Shown piece after piece: positions 26,742-34,096 of a stretch of DNA of 64,000 nt. The stretch comes from Stutzerimonas azotifigens DSM 17556. Its GTDB lineage: Bacteria > Pseudomonadota > Gammaproteobacteria > Pseudomonadales > Pseudomonadaceae. How positions within the stretch are numbered: the first letter of the stretch is position 1; every line of letters starts with the position of its first letter. The notes below the pieces were generated by a model. It was given only the letters and a program-made list of their open reading frames with translations. It did not search any database and was not told the origin of the DNA. The stretch lies in the NCBI RefSeq assembly GCF_000425625.1, contig NZ_KE384417.1:69128-133127 (forward strand), written 5' to 3'. The translations under genes were made by a program, and so were the position numbers.

Positions 26742-27143
26742 TCAGGCGTCGCGCAGCAGGTCGTGGGCATCCAGCAGGCGATAGGCGATTTCCGGCTGCT
26801 TCTGCAGGCCGCGACGTATCGCGGCGGGGATGGCCTGCCGGGTCTTGCGGCAGAGCCCCGGCAGCTCGGCGATCTCGATGCTGATGCCGCGCATGCTGCG
26901 CACCTCGCTGTGCCCGGGCGCGACCCGCAGGCGGATGCCGAGCTGCTCGTACATCCGCCGCTGCATGTGCTCGAGGTCGTCCAGGCTCGCCAGGCATTCC
27001 AGGCGTTCGAGCAGGCGCTTCTCCTCCTGCCGGGTCAGGCGCAGGATGCGCAGGTCCGCCCCCGGCTCGGCCAGCAACCGCTCGCGCCCGCAGTCGCAGG
27101 CGCCGGGTGGGCAGGGTTGGCGGATCGGAAGGGGCGCATTCAT
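26742..27143 (-). CDS. hypothetical protein with N-terminal Cys cluster
   Basis: A 133-residue protein of unknown function. The N-terminus has three cysteines (CPPGACDCGRERLL) that could bind metal, followed by a helical, charged segment (LTRQEEKRLLERLECLASLDDLEHMQRRMYEQLG) and a C-terminus ending LLDAHDLLRDA. No signal peptide or membrane helix. Coding character is supported by the absence of a better frame and a coherent composition. Its 3' end is close to the NtrC-like site of the downstream operon, but it has its own upstream region. Confidence 0.6.
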   Translation of the reverse strand: MNAPLPIRQPCPPGACDCGRERLLAEPGADLRILRLTRQEEKRLLERLECLASLDDLEHMQRRMYEQLGIRLRVAPGHSEVRSMRGISIEIAELPGLCRKTRQAIPAAIRRGLQKQPEIAYRLLDAHDLLRDA

Positions 27144-27258
27144 GGGCTCGGATCATAGCCATCCGGACGGGGCGTTGCCCATGGGCGCAGGCGATATCCG
27201 GCGCTCCGGTCGTCAGCTCGTTTGCAGGAGCGAGGGGAACGAAAGAGGAGAATCGACT

Positions 27259-27296
27259 GAGCAATCCCCGCGTGTCCGCCGTAGCGGGGATTGCTC
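27259..27296. repeat. 13-bp inverted repeat hairpin
   Basis: GAGCAATCCCCGC and its exact complement are separated by 12 bases. No T-run follows on either strand, so it is a stable hairpin of unknown role between two small genes. Confidence 0.5.
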
Positions 27297-27384
27297 GTTA
27301 CGCGACCGTCCCGGGGCGAGCGCCGCTGGCATCCAGCACTTCCTGAGCGCCCGGTCCTGCTCCGGTGGGTCGCCTGGATTTGTA

Positions 27385-27606
27385 TCAGGCCTTGCTCTCT
27401 ATCGCTTTCAGGTGTTCTTCGCGGCGCATGGCGAGAACGTCGAACATGACGATCGTCACCAATGCAACCGACCCGACTTCGAAGGCGACAGCCCACATTC
27501 CCATCAGGCCAACGAACAGCATTGCGGCCGCGATGATTATCCCTATGCAATGCGCACAAAAGCGACCAAGTTCCAATGCAGCAATGACTTCTCTTTTATC
27601 GTGCAT
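27385..27606 (-). CDS. small two-helix membrane protein
   Basis: A 73-residue protein starting at ATG 27606, with GGAGG five bases upstream. Two hydrophobic segments are visible (FCAHCIGIIIAAAMLFVGLM and WAVAFEVGSVALVTIVMFDVLAM), then a charged tail RREEHLKAIESKA. The upstream DNA is AT-rich and promoter-like. A longer frame exists but lacks a ribosome-binding site. Function unknown. Confidence 0.6.
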   Translation of the reverse strand: MHDKREVIAALELGRFCAHCIGIIIAAAMLFVGLMGMWAVAFEVGSVALVTIVMFDVLAMRREEHLKAIESKA

Positions 27607-28342
27607 CTTCACCTCCACTCTTTTTGTTGTAATAAGTCGTGTGTAACCTGAGCCTAGCGCAGGGCGGCCGAGACGCAACGTCAAAACGACGTGCGGCACG
27701 TCTAGCGCGCGCATTACCGACTTTGCGCACCAAACTTGTGCTTATTTGGTCATTATTCGTTAAAGCTGGTCGGCAGACGGGAATTCGCAATGGCAATTCC
27801 TGTCGCAAAAAGAAGCACTCGGAAATCGGGTGCCACTAGTTCGCCAGCGATATCTCGCTCCAAAGTCTCTTCGAACCGTTTCGCTTGATATTTATCGCTC
27901 GCCCTCTTCGGGCAAGAGAAGTGCAAATAGCGATACGAATCGGTTCAACTTTACAAACTTGAGTAATCCCTGCCCAGCAAGGCAACCAGGGTCCCGGCGT
28001 TGCGCCCTGGATACCGGCCTGCGCCGGTACGACGAGCCCCTGCCAGTCCGTCGCCCCGGTGCAGGCCGGGGCCCAGGTGGCTTGCATCGAGCTCAGCCTG
28101 GCTCGGGACGGCAGGCACATAAGAACAGTCGAAGGGGTACATGGCGACCTAGCGAGCCGGCCTGCCCGCAGCCGAACCAGGTACAGCACGTATCCTGTGG
28201 GAGGCGCGACCTCGCGGCGACCCGGCCTGCCTCCAACGCATGAATGCTCACCGCAAAGCACTGGATATCCATACAGATTTTTCTTGCCGAATCGCGCCGC
28301 CATGCCCATGCTTGGCGGCAACCCCGACTCGACCTCCGCCGC
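27607..28342. other. 736-base intergenic region, AT-rich then repeat-bearing
   Basis: No convincing gene. Bases 27620-27960 are unusually AT-rich for this genome. A REP variant, CCGGCCTGCGCCGGTACGAC type, lies near 28014-28034. Open frames across the region lack ribosome-binding sites and have shadow-like composition. Confidence 0.45.
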
Positions 28343-30301
28343 ATGCGTCTCTATCTCTGCGAAAAACCCTCACAGGCCAAGGACATCGCCCAGGTGCTCG
28401 GCGCCACCCGGCGCGGGGACGGCTGCTGGACCGGCAGCGGGGTGACGGTGACCTGGTGCATCGGCCACCTGCTCGAAACCGCCCCGCCGGATGCCTACGA
28501 CGCCCGCTACAAACGCTGGGTGCTGGCTGACCTGCCGATCGTGCCGGGCCAGTGGAAGATGCAGGTCAAGGCCAAGACCGCCGGCCAGTACAAGGCGGTC
28601 AAGCGCCTGCTGGCCGAGGCCGGCGAGCTGGTGATCGCCACCGACGCCGACCGCGAGGGCGAGATGATCGCCCGCGAGCTGCTGGAGCATTGCCGCTACC
28701 GCGGGCCGATCCAGCGGCTGTGGCTGTCGGCGCTGGACGAGGCGTCGATCCGCAAGGCGCTCGCCGCGCTCAAGCCCGGTGCCGAGACCTTCAATCTCTA
28801 CCATGCGGCGCTCGGTCGCTCGCGGGCCGACTGGCTGATCGGCATGAACATGAGCCGGCTGTTCACCCTGCTCGGCCGGCAGTCGGGCTACCAGGGCGTG
28901 CTCTCGGTGGGCCGGGTGCAGACGCCGACGCTGCGGCTGGTGGTCGACCGCGACCGCGCCATCGCCGATTTCGTGCCGGTGCCCTACTGGACCATCGAGG
29001 TGCAGTTGCTCGCCGAGGGCACGCCCTTCACCACGCAGTGGCGCGCCCCGGAGGACGCCTGCGACGAGCAGGGCCGCTGCCTGAAGCAGGCGCTGGCGCA
29101 GCAGGCCGCCGAGGCCATGCGCGCCGCCGGCCAGGCGCAGCTGGTGAGCCTGAAGACCGAGCGCATGCGCGAGGCCGCGCCATTGCCGTTCGACCTGGGC
29201 ACGCTGCAGGAAGTCTGCTCGAAGAAGCTCGGCCTCGGCGCGCAGGAAACGCTGGACATCGCCCAGGCGCTCTACGAGACCCACAAGCTGATCACCTACC
29301 CACGCAGCGACTGCGGCTACCTGCCGCTCAGCCAGCATGGCGAGGCGCCGGCCATTCTCGCCGCCCTGCGCCGCGCCGATCCGTCGCTCGCGCCGCTGGA
29401 GGCGCACCTCTCGCCGAGCCGCAAGTCACGCGCCTGGAACGACGCCAAGGTCGGCGCCCACCACGGCATCATCCCCACCGCCGCGGCGCAGGCGTTCGAA
29501 CGGCTGAGCGGCAGGCCCCGCGCCGTCTACCAGCTGATCCGCGCGCGCTACCTGGCGCAGTTCCTGCCGACCCACGAATACGATCGCACCCAGGCCGACT
29601 TCGACTGCGCCGGCCAGGCGCTGCGTGCGGTCGGCAGGCAGATCGTCGAACCCGGCTGGAAGCGCGCCCTGCCGGAAGCGCTGGCCCCGGCCAAGGGGCG
29701 TGACGCACCACCGGCGCAGACGCTCCCGCCCCTGCGCCAGGGGCAGCGCTGCGAGGTCGGGCAGGTGAACCTGAAGGACCTGCTCACCCAGCCGCCGAAG
29801 CCCTACACCGAAGGCGACCTGATCAAGGCGATGAAGAACGTCGCCAAACTGGTCGAAGACCCGCGCCTGAAGCAGAAGCTCAAGGACACCACCGGCATCG
29901 GCACCGAGGCCACCCGCGCCAGCATCATCCAGGGGCTGCTCGACCGCGGCTACCTGACCAAGCAGGGCAAGGCGCTGGCCGCCACTCCGGCGGCCTTCGG
30001 CCTGATCGACGCCGTGCCGCGCCCGATCGCCGATCCGGGCACCACCGCCATCTGGGAACAGGCGCTGGACATGGTGCAGGACGGCGAGATGCCGCTGGAG
30101 GAGTTCGTCGCCAAGCAATCGGCCTGGATGAGCCGGCTGGTGGAGCGCTGCGCCGGCCTGCGCCTGACCATCAGTGGCCCGCCCCTGACGCCCGGCCGCG
30201 GCGGCAAGCCGTGGAAGAAGAAGCGCGCTGCCGGCCGTGCGGCCGCCACGAAGAAATCCGCAGGCGACCGCAAGCGCGCGCCCGCCGCGCGGACGCGCTG
30301 A
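28343..30301 (+). CDS. topB: DNA topoisomerase III
   Basis: A 652-residue type IA topoisomerase. The Toprim domain opens the protein (MRLYLCEKPSQAKDIAQVLG) and contains the acidic motif VIATDADREGEMIARELLEH. The catalytic tyrosine is Y319 in ITYPRSDCGYLP. A C-terminal basic tail (KKKRAAGRAAATKKSAGDRKRAPAARTR) replaces zinc fingers, as in other TopB proteins. The ATG at 28343 matches the known TopB N-terminus. It relaxes negative supercoils and decatenates replication intermediates. A 25-bp inverted repeat follows 50 bases after the stop. Confidence 0.95.
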   Translation: MRLYLCEKPSQAKDIAQVLGATRRGDGCWTGSGVTVTWCIGHLLETAPPDAYDARYKRWVLADLPIVPGQWKMQVKAKTAGQYKAVKRLLAEAGELVIATDADREGEMIARELLEHCRYRGPIQRLWLSALDEASIRKALAALKPGAETFNLYHAALGRSRADWLIGMNMSRLFTLLGRQSGYQGVLSVGRVQTPTLRLVVDRDRAIADFVPVPYWTIEVQLLAEGTPFTTQWRAPEDACDEQGRCLKQALAQQAAEAMRAAGQAQLVSLKTERMREAAPLPFDLGTLQEVCSKKLGLGAQETLDIAQALYETHKLITYPRSDCGYLPLSQHGEAPAILAALRRADPSLAPLEAHLSPSRKSRAWNDAKVGAHHGIIPTAAAQAFERLSGRPRAVYQLIRARYLAQFLPTHEYDRTQADFDCAGQALRAVGRQIVEPGWKRALPEALAPAKGRDAPPAQTLPPLRQGQRCEVGQVNLKDLLTQPPKPYTEGDLIKAMKNVAKLVEDPRLKQKLKDTTGIGTEATRASIIQGLLDRGYLTKQGKALAATPAAFGLIDAVPRPIADPGTTAIWEQALDMVQDGEMPLEEFVAKQSAWMSRLVERCAGLRLTISGPPLTPGRGGKPWKKKRAAGRAAATKKSAGDRKRAPAARTR

Positions 30302-30324
30302 GCGCACCACATCGAAGCACAACA

Positions 30325-30339
30325 GCACCATATAGGTGC
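30325..30339. promoter_or_regulatory. NtrC site upstream of the guanidine operon
   Basis: GCACCATATAGGTGC is a perfect dyad matching the NtrC consensus GCACC-N5-GGTGC. It is about 108 bases above the -24 element. A weaker half-matching copy (GCACC-N5-GAAGC) starts at 30304. Confidence 0.72.
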
Positions 30340-30350
30340 GATTCGGTTTT

Positions 30351-30422
30351 GTAGGAGCAGGCTCTGCCTGCGACCACACCCATGCCGAATCGCCCGAGGT
30401 CGCAGGCAGAGCCTGCTCCTAC
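30351..30422. repeat. REP-type 25-bp perfect inverted repeat
   Basis: Two 25-base arms (30351-30375 and 30398-30422), beginning GTAGGAGCAGGCTCTGCC, are exact complements around a 22-base spacer. The same element occurs at 56765-56839 and inside the 42 kb and 63 kb repeat arrays. Here it lies between the NtrC site and the sigma-54 promoter, and could also end topB transcription. Confidence 0.75.
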
Positions 30423-30438
30423 GTCAATCGAACGAAGC

Positions 30439-30453
30439 TGGCCCGGCTATTGC
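30439..30453 (+). promoter_or_regulatory. sigma-54 promoter of the guanidine degradation operon
   Basis: TGGCCCGGCTATTGC followed by AAAA is an excellent -24/-12 element. It places transcription start near 30465, about 45 bases before the guanidine riboswitch. Confidence 0.78.
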
Positions 30454-30510
30454 AAAACCCTTGGCGTAGGACGCTGCAGTTCATGGAATGAACACCCAGA
30501 TCCAATGGCC

Positions 30511-30602
30511 GACTAGGGTTCCGGCTCGTCGTTGACGAGTGGCTGGTCCGAGAGTCGGCGACCTCCAGCGAGGTTACACGGCGGGATAAAAGCCCGGGAG
30601 AA
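30511..30602 (+). ncRNA. guanidine-I riboswitch (ykkC class 1)
   Basis: The conserved blocks appear in order: ACTAGGGTTCCGG, CTGGTCCGAGAG, ACACGGCGGGATAAAAGCCC and GGGAGA. These are hallmarks of the guanidine-I aptamer, with variable hairpins between. It lies 57 bases ahead of the first ribosome-binding site and precedes the guanidine transport and carboxylase genes, the known biological partners of this RNA. A clear intrinsic terminator is not seen after the aptamer, so control may be translational or use another mechanism. Confidence 0.93.
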
Positions 30603-30658
30603 CGCGCTTCGAAGGAATCGCGCAGCTCCTGACGCCCTGTTGAACCCTGGAGGACCCC

Positions 30659-30760
30659 ATGCGCCAGTCGCCCCTTGCGCCGCTCGCGGCAAATCCCCCA
30701 AGCGACTCGCTCCGCCCGGCTGCCGACAGCCGTACCGCGGAGGGCTTCGCATGCGCCTGA
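30659..30760 (+). CDS. possible 33-residue leader peptide or gene remnant
   Basis: ATG at 30659 has GGAGG five bases upstream, one of the best ribosome-binding sites in the operon. The frame runs 33 codons (MRQSPLAPLAANPPSDSL...) and ends ten bases inside the permease gene. In related clusters a binding-protein gene usually occupies this position. This may be what remains of its start, or a coupling leader peptide. No homology recognised. Confidence 0.3.
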   Translation: MRQSPLAPLAANPPSDSLRPAADSRTAEGFACA

Positions 30761-31566
30761 TCAATCGCCGTCCCGGACGGGCGGGCTGGACCATGCTGGT
30801 CATCCTGCCGTTCGCCCTGCTGCTGTTCGCCTACCTGGCCGGTTCGGCCAGCCGCCTGGCGGAGAACCCCAACGACAAGCTGCTGCCCAGCGCCGCGCAG
30901 ATGGCCGACGCCGTCGAACGCATGGCCTTCACGCCGGACAAGCGCAGCGGCGACTACCTGCTCTGGCAGGACACCGCCTCCAGCCTCAAGCGCCTCGGCA
31001 TGGGCCTGGGCATCGCCGCCCTCGCCGGCCTCTGCCTCGGCATCGCCGCCGGCACCCTGCCGCTGTTCGGCGCACCGCTGTCGCCCTTGCTCACCGTGCT
31101 GTCGATGGTGCCGCCGCTGGCGATCCTGCCGATCCTGTTCATCGTCTTCGGCCTCGGCGAACTGGCCAAGGTGATGCTGATCGTCATCGGCGTCACCCCG
31201 GTGCTGGCGCGCGACCTCGAACAGCAGGCGCGGCAGATCCCGCAGGAACTGCTGATCAAGGCGCAGACCCTGGGCGCCAACACCTGGACGCTGATCCTGC
31301 GCGTGGTGCTGCCGCAGCTGCTGCCGCGCCTGCTGATCGCCCTGCGCCTGGTGCTCGGCTCGGCCTGGCTGTTCCTCATCGCCTCGGAGGCCATCGCCTC
31401 CACCGACGGCCTCGGCTATCGCATCTTCCTGGTCCGCCGCTACCTGGCGATGGACGTGATCCTGCCCTACGTCATCTGGATCACCTTCCTCGCCTGGACG
31501 ATGGACCTCGGCCTGCGCCAGCTCACCCGGCTGTGCTTCCCCTGGTACGAAGGAGCCAAGGCATGA
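30751..31566 (+). CDS. ABC transporter permease, guanidine/urea carboxylase-associated
   Basis: A 271-residue permease of the nitrate/sulfonate/taurine class. ATG at 30751 has GGAGG seven bases upstream. The EAA-type loop is in IPQELLIKAQTLGANTWTLILRVVLPQLLPRLL, with about six helices. A long first periplasmic loop (NPNDKLLPSAAQMADAV) is typical of urea-carboxylase-region permeases. First complete gene after the riboswitch. Unusually, no binding-protein gene precedes it. Confidence 0.9.
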   Translation: MRLINRRPGRAGWTMLVILPFALLLFAYLAGSASRLAENPNDKLLPSAAQMADAVERMAFTPDKRSGDYLLWQDTASSLKRLGMGLGIAALAGLCLGIAAGTLPLFGAPLSPLLTVLSMVPPLAILPILFIVFGLGELAKVMLIVIGVTPVLARDLEQQARQIPQELLIKAQTLGANTWTLILRVVLPQLLPRLLIALRLVLGSAWLFLIASEAIASTDGLGYRIFLVRRYLAMDVILPYVIWITFLAWTMDLGLRQLTRLCFPWYEGAKA

Positions 31567-32426
31567 GCGACATGAACAGCGCAGCGGCCGCGAGGGCGAC
31601 CCTGGCGGATCGAGCGGCGTGCAACCCGTCTTTCATAGAAGTGAAGAACGTCTGGCAGGAATACGGCGACCAGGTGGTGCTCGAGCGCCTGAACCTGTCG
31701 GTGGCCGAAGGCGAGTTCTGCACCCTGGTCGGCGCGTCCGGCTGCGGCAAGTCCACCTTCCTGCGCATGCTGCTCGGCCAGGAACGCCCCAGTCGCGGGC
31801 AGATCCTGCTCGACGGCCAGCCGCTGGCGCACGAGCCGGACGCCAGCCGCGGTGTGGTGTTCCAGCGTTATTCGGTGTTCCCGCACCTGTCGGTGCTGAA
31901 CAACGTCGCCCTCGGCCTGGAACTGCCGCGCGCCCCGCTGCTCGGCCGGCTGTTCGGCGGCGCCCGCCGCGAGGCCCGCGAGCAGGCCCGCGCGATCCTG
32001 CGGAAGGTCGGCCTCGGCGCCTCGCTGGACAAGTACCCGGCACAGCTGTCCGGCGGCATGCAGCAGCGCCTGGCGATCGCCCAGGCGCTGATCATGAAGC
32101 CGCGCGTGCTGCTGCTCGACGAACCCTTCGGCGCGCTCGACCCAGGCATCCGCAAGGACATGCATGGCCTGCTGCTGGAGCTGTGGCACGAGACCCGGCT
32201 GACCGTGTTCATGGTCACCCACGACCTCTCCGAGGGCTTCACCCTGGGCACCCGCATCCTGGTGTTCGACAAGCCCCGGCACGACCCGCACGCCCCGGGC
32301 GCCTTCGGCGCGCGCATCACCTACGACATCCCGCTCAACGAAGACCGCCGCGCCGCCCGCGCCGCCGTCGCGACCCTGCCGGCGCACCTCGCCGGCGCTT
32401 TGAACGCCGCACATCAAGGAGCCTGA
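31563..32426 (+). CDS. ABC transporter ATP-binding protein, guanidine/urea carboxylase-associated
   Basis: A 287-residue ATPase with Walker [10 protein letters not shown], signature [15 protein letters not shown] and Walker [15 protein letters not shown]. The C-terminal extension (RHDPHAPGAFGARITYDIPLNEDR) fits the class found with urea carboxylase. ATGA overlap with the permease gene fixes the start. It should energise uptake of guanidine or a guanidine-like compound. Confidence 0.92.
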   Translation: MSDMNSAAAARATLADRAACNPSFIEVKNVWQEYGDQVVLERLNLSVAEGEFCTLVGASGCGKSTFLRMLLGQERPSRGQILLDGQPLAHEPDASRGVVFQRYSVFPHLSVLNNVALGLELPRAPLLGRLFGGARREAREQARAILRKVGLGASLDKYPAQLSGGMQQRLAIAQALIMKPRVLLLDEPFGALDPGIRKDMHGLLLELWHETRLTVFMVTHDLSEGFTLGTRILVFDKPRHDPHAPGAFGARITYDIPLNEDRRAARAAVATLPAHLAGALNAAHQGA

Positions 32427-32428
32427 CC

Positions 32429-33157
32429 ATGAGTGCATCCCTCACCCTCGCCCCCTCGCTCTACGAGGAAACCGTTCCCGGTGGCGGACACACCTCGTTC
32501 GTCCTCAAGCGCGGCCAGCTGCTGCGCGTCACCGATCTCGAAGGCGGCGCCAACGTCAGCCTGCTGATGTTCAACGCCCAGGAGAAAAGCGAGCGCCTGA
32601 ACCTGCCGGACACCCTCAAGTGCCAGCACACCGCCAAGCTCACCGCCGGCCACTGCCTGTATTCGGACATGGGCCGGGTGCTGGCCTGCATCACCGCTGA
32701 CAGCTGCGGCTGGCATGACAGCTTCGGCGGCGTGTTGTCGGCCGACGAGGTGAAGGAGAAGTACGGCGAAGGCCGCTACCAGGAGTTGCGCAACGGCTTC
32801 TTCCGCAACGGCGTGGACAACCTGCTGGTGGAAATGGGCAAGTGGGACCTGAACCTGCAGGACCTGCTGATGACCCTCAACCTGTTCAGCAAGGTGACCG
32901 TGGACGCCGACGGCAGCTTCGCCTTCCAGCCCGGCAACAGCAAGGCCGGCGACCATGTCGAGCTGTACGCGCCGATGGACACGCTGGTGGTGCTCACCGC
33001 CCTGCAACACCCGATGGACCCGAACCCGGCCTACGCGCCCAAGCCGGTGCAGCTCACCTGGAAGAAGGTCGAGAGCGACGGCGTCACCGTGCTCTGCCGC
33101 ACCTCGCGCCCGGAAAACGGACGCGGCTTCCACAACACCGAACGGCTTTACATCTGA
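32429..33157 (+). CDS. carboxyguanidine deiminase-type subunit (urea carboxylase-associated protein, DUF1989), longer paralogue
   Basis: A 242-residue DUF1989-family protein. Motifs include [33 protein letters not shown], and the Cys/His segment [12 protein letters not shown]. Together with the next gene it forms the pair long called urea carboxylase-associated proteins. Published work on guanidine use assigns such a pair to carboxyguanidine deiminase, which converts carboxyguanidine to allophanate and ammonia. The placement between guanidine importer and carboxylase agrees. Which subunit name (CgdA or CgdB) applies is not assigned here. Confidence 0.87.
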   Translation: MSASLTLAPSLYEETVPGGGHTSFVLKRGQLLRVTDLEGGANVSLLMFNAQEKSERLNLPDTLKCQHTAKLTAGHCLYSDMGRVLACITADSCGWHDSFGGVLSADEVKEKYGEGRYQELRNGFFRNGVDNLLVEMGKWDLNLQDLLMTLNLFSKVTVDADGSFAFQPGNSKAGDHVELYAPMDTLVVLTALQHPMDPNPAYAPKPVQLTWKKVESDGVTVLCRTSRPENGRGFHNTERLYI

Positions 33158-33171
33158 GGAGGGGTGCCGAC

Positions 33172-33831
33172 ATGACCATCCACGAAAGCAACCTGCATCC
33201 CGAAACCGCCGTCTTCCGCCATGAGATCCCGGCGGGCGAGCCCTACCTGTTCGAGGTCAAGGCCGGCCAGACCCTGCGCCTGCTCGACCTGGAAGGCAAC
33301 CAGGCGATCGACACCCTGTTCTTCGCCGCGAACAACCCGCGCGAGCGCTTCGACCCGCAGCGCACCCTGCGCCGGCAGAACAAGGTCTACCTCACCACCG
33401 GCACGGTGCTCTATTCCAACCTCGGCAACCCGTTGCTGACCATAGTCGCCGACACCTGCGGCCGCCACGACACCCTGGGCGGCGCCTGCGCGCAGGAAAG
33501 CAACACGGTGCGCTACGCCCTGGACAAGCGCTACATGCACAGCTGCCGCGACAACTTCCTGCGCGCCAGCCTGCACGACGGCCGCCTGAGCAAGCGCGAC
33601 ATCGGCGCCAACATCAACTTCTTCATGAACGTACCGGTCACCCCAGAAGGCGGCCTGACCTTCGAGGACGGCATCTCCGCCCCCGGCAAGTACGTGGAGC
33701 TGAAGGCCGAGCAGGACGTGATCGTGCTCATCTCCAACTGCCCGCAACTGAACAACCCGTGCAATGGCTGGAATCCGACCCCGGCCGAAGTGCTGGTGTG
33801 GGAAACGGCCGAGAAGAGCGCTGAAGGCTAG
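33172..33831 (+). CDS. carboxyguanidine deiminase-type subunit (urea carboxylase-associated protein, DUF1989), shorter paralogue
   Basis: A 219-residue DUF1989-family protein, homologous to the preceding gene product ([86 protein letters not shown]). Cys and His residues in the second and third motifs are likely metal or catalytic positions. GAGGAGG lies 11 bases before the ATG. Expected partner of the longer subunit in removing ammonia from carboxyguanidine. Function rests on family and operon context. Confidence 0.87.
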   Translation: MTIHESNLHPETAVFRHEIPAGEPYLFEVKAGQTLRLLDLEGNQAIDTLFFAANNPRERFDPQRTLRRQNKVYLTTGTVLYSNLGNPLLTIVADTCGRHDTLGGACAQESNTVRYALDKRYMHSCRDNFLRASLHDGRLSKRDIGANINFFMNVPVTPEGGLTFEDGISAPGKYVELKAEQDVIVLISNCPQLNNPCNGWNPTPAEVLVWETAEKSAEG

Positions 33832-33861
33832 AAGGCTGGAGGAAAGAGCCAGGCACTCCAC

Positions 33862-33960
33862 GTAGGGTGGGCTTCAGCACCGTAGGGTGGGCTTCAGCCC
33901 ACCAGAATCATGTTGATGCCTTTGGTGGGCTTAAGCGGAACGCCGCCCGGCCCACCCTGC
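33862..33960. repeat. GGGTGGGCTTCAGCCC-type dispersed repeat
   Basis: Two copies of GTAGGGTGGGCTTCAGC in a row, with a GGTGGGCTTAAGC and a GCCCACCCT end. The same module recurs near 37.9, 42.4, 52.1, 52.4 and 59.1 kb. It occupies most of the gap before the carboxylase gene. Confidence 0.6.
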
Positions 33961-34096
33961 GAGCTGAGGCAGAGCGAAACGCTTTTTCCGTCCAGCCTCC
34001 AGCCTCAAGCGCCTTTCACCAGCTTTCCAGCCCCGGACGACCGGGGCATCGACCGAATGACGGCGGGACGGCCCGCCACCCCATGGGGATTCCCTC

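Noticed and set aside
27830..28321. ORFs of 137 and 161 residues on opposite strands upstream of topB
   Set aside because: They run through a REP element, lack ribosome-binding sites and have no family resemblance.
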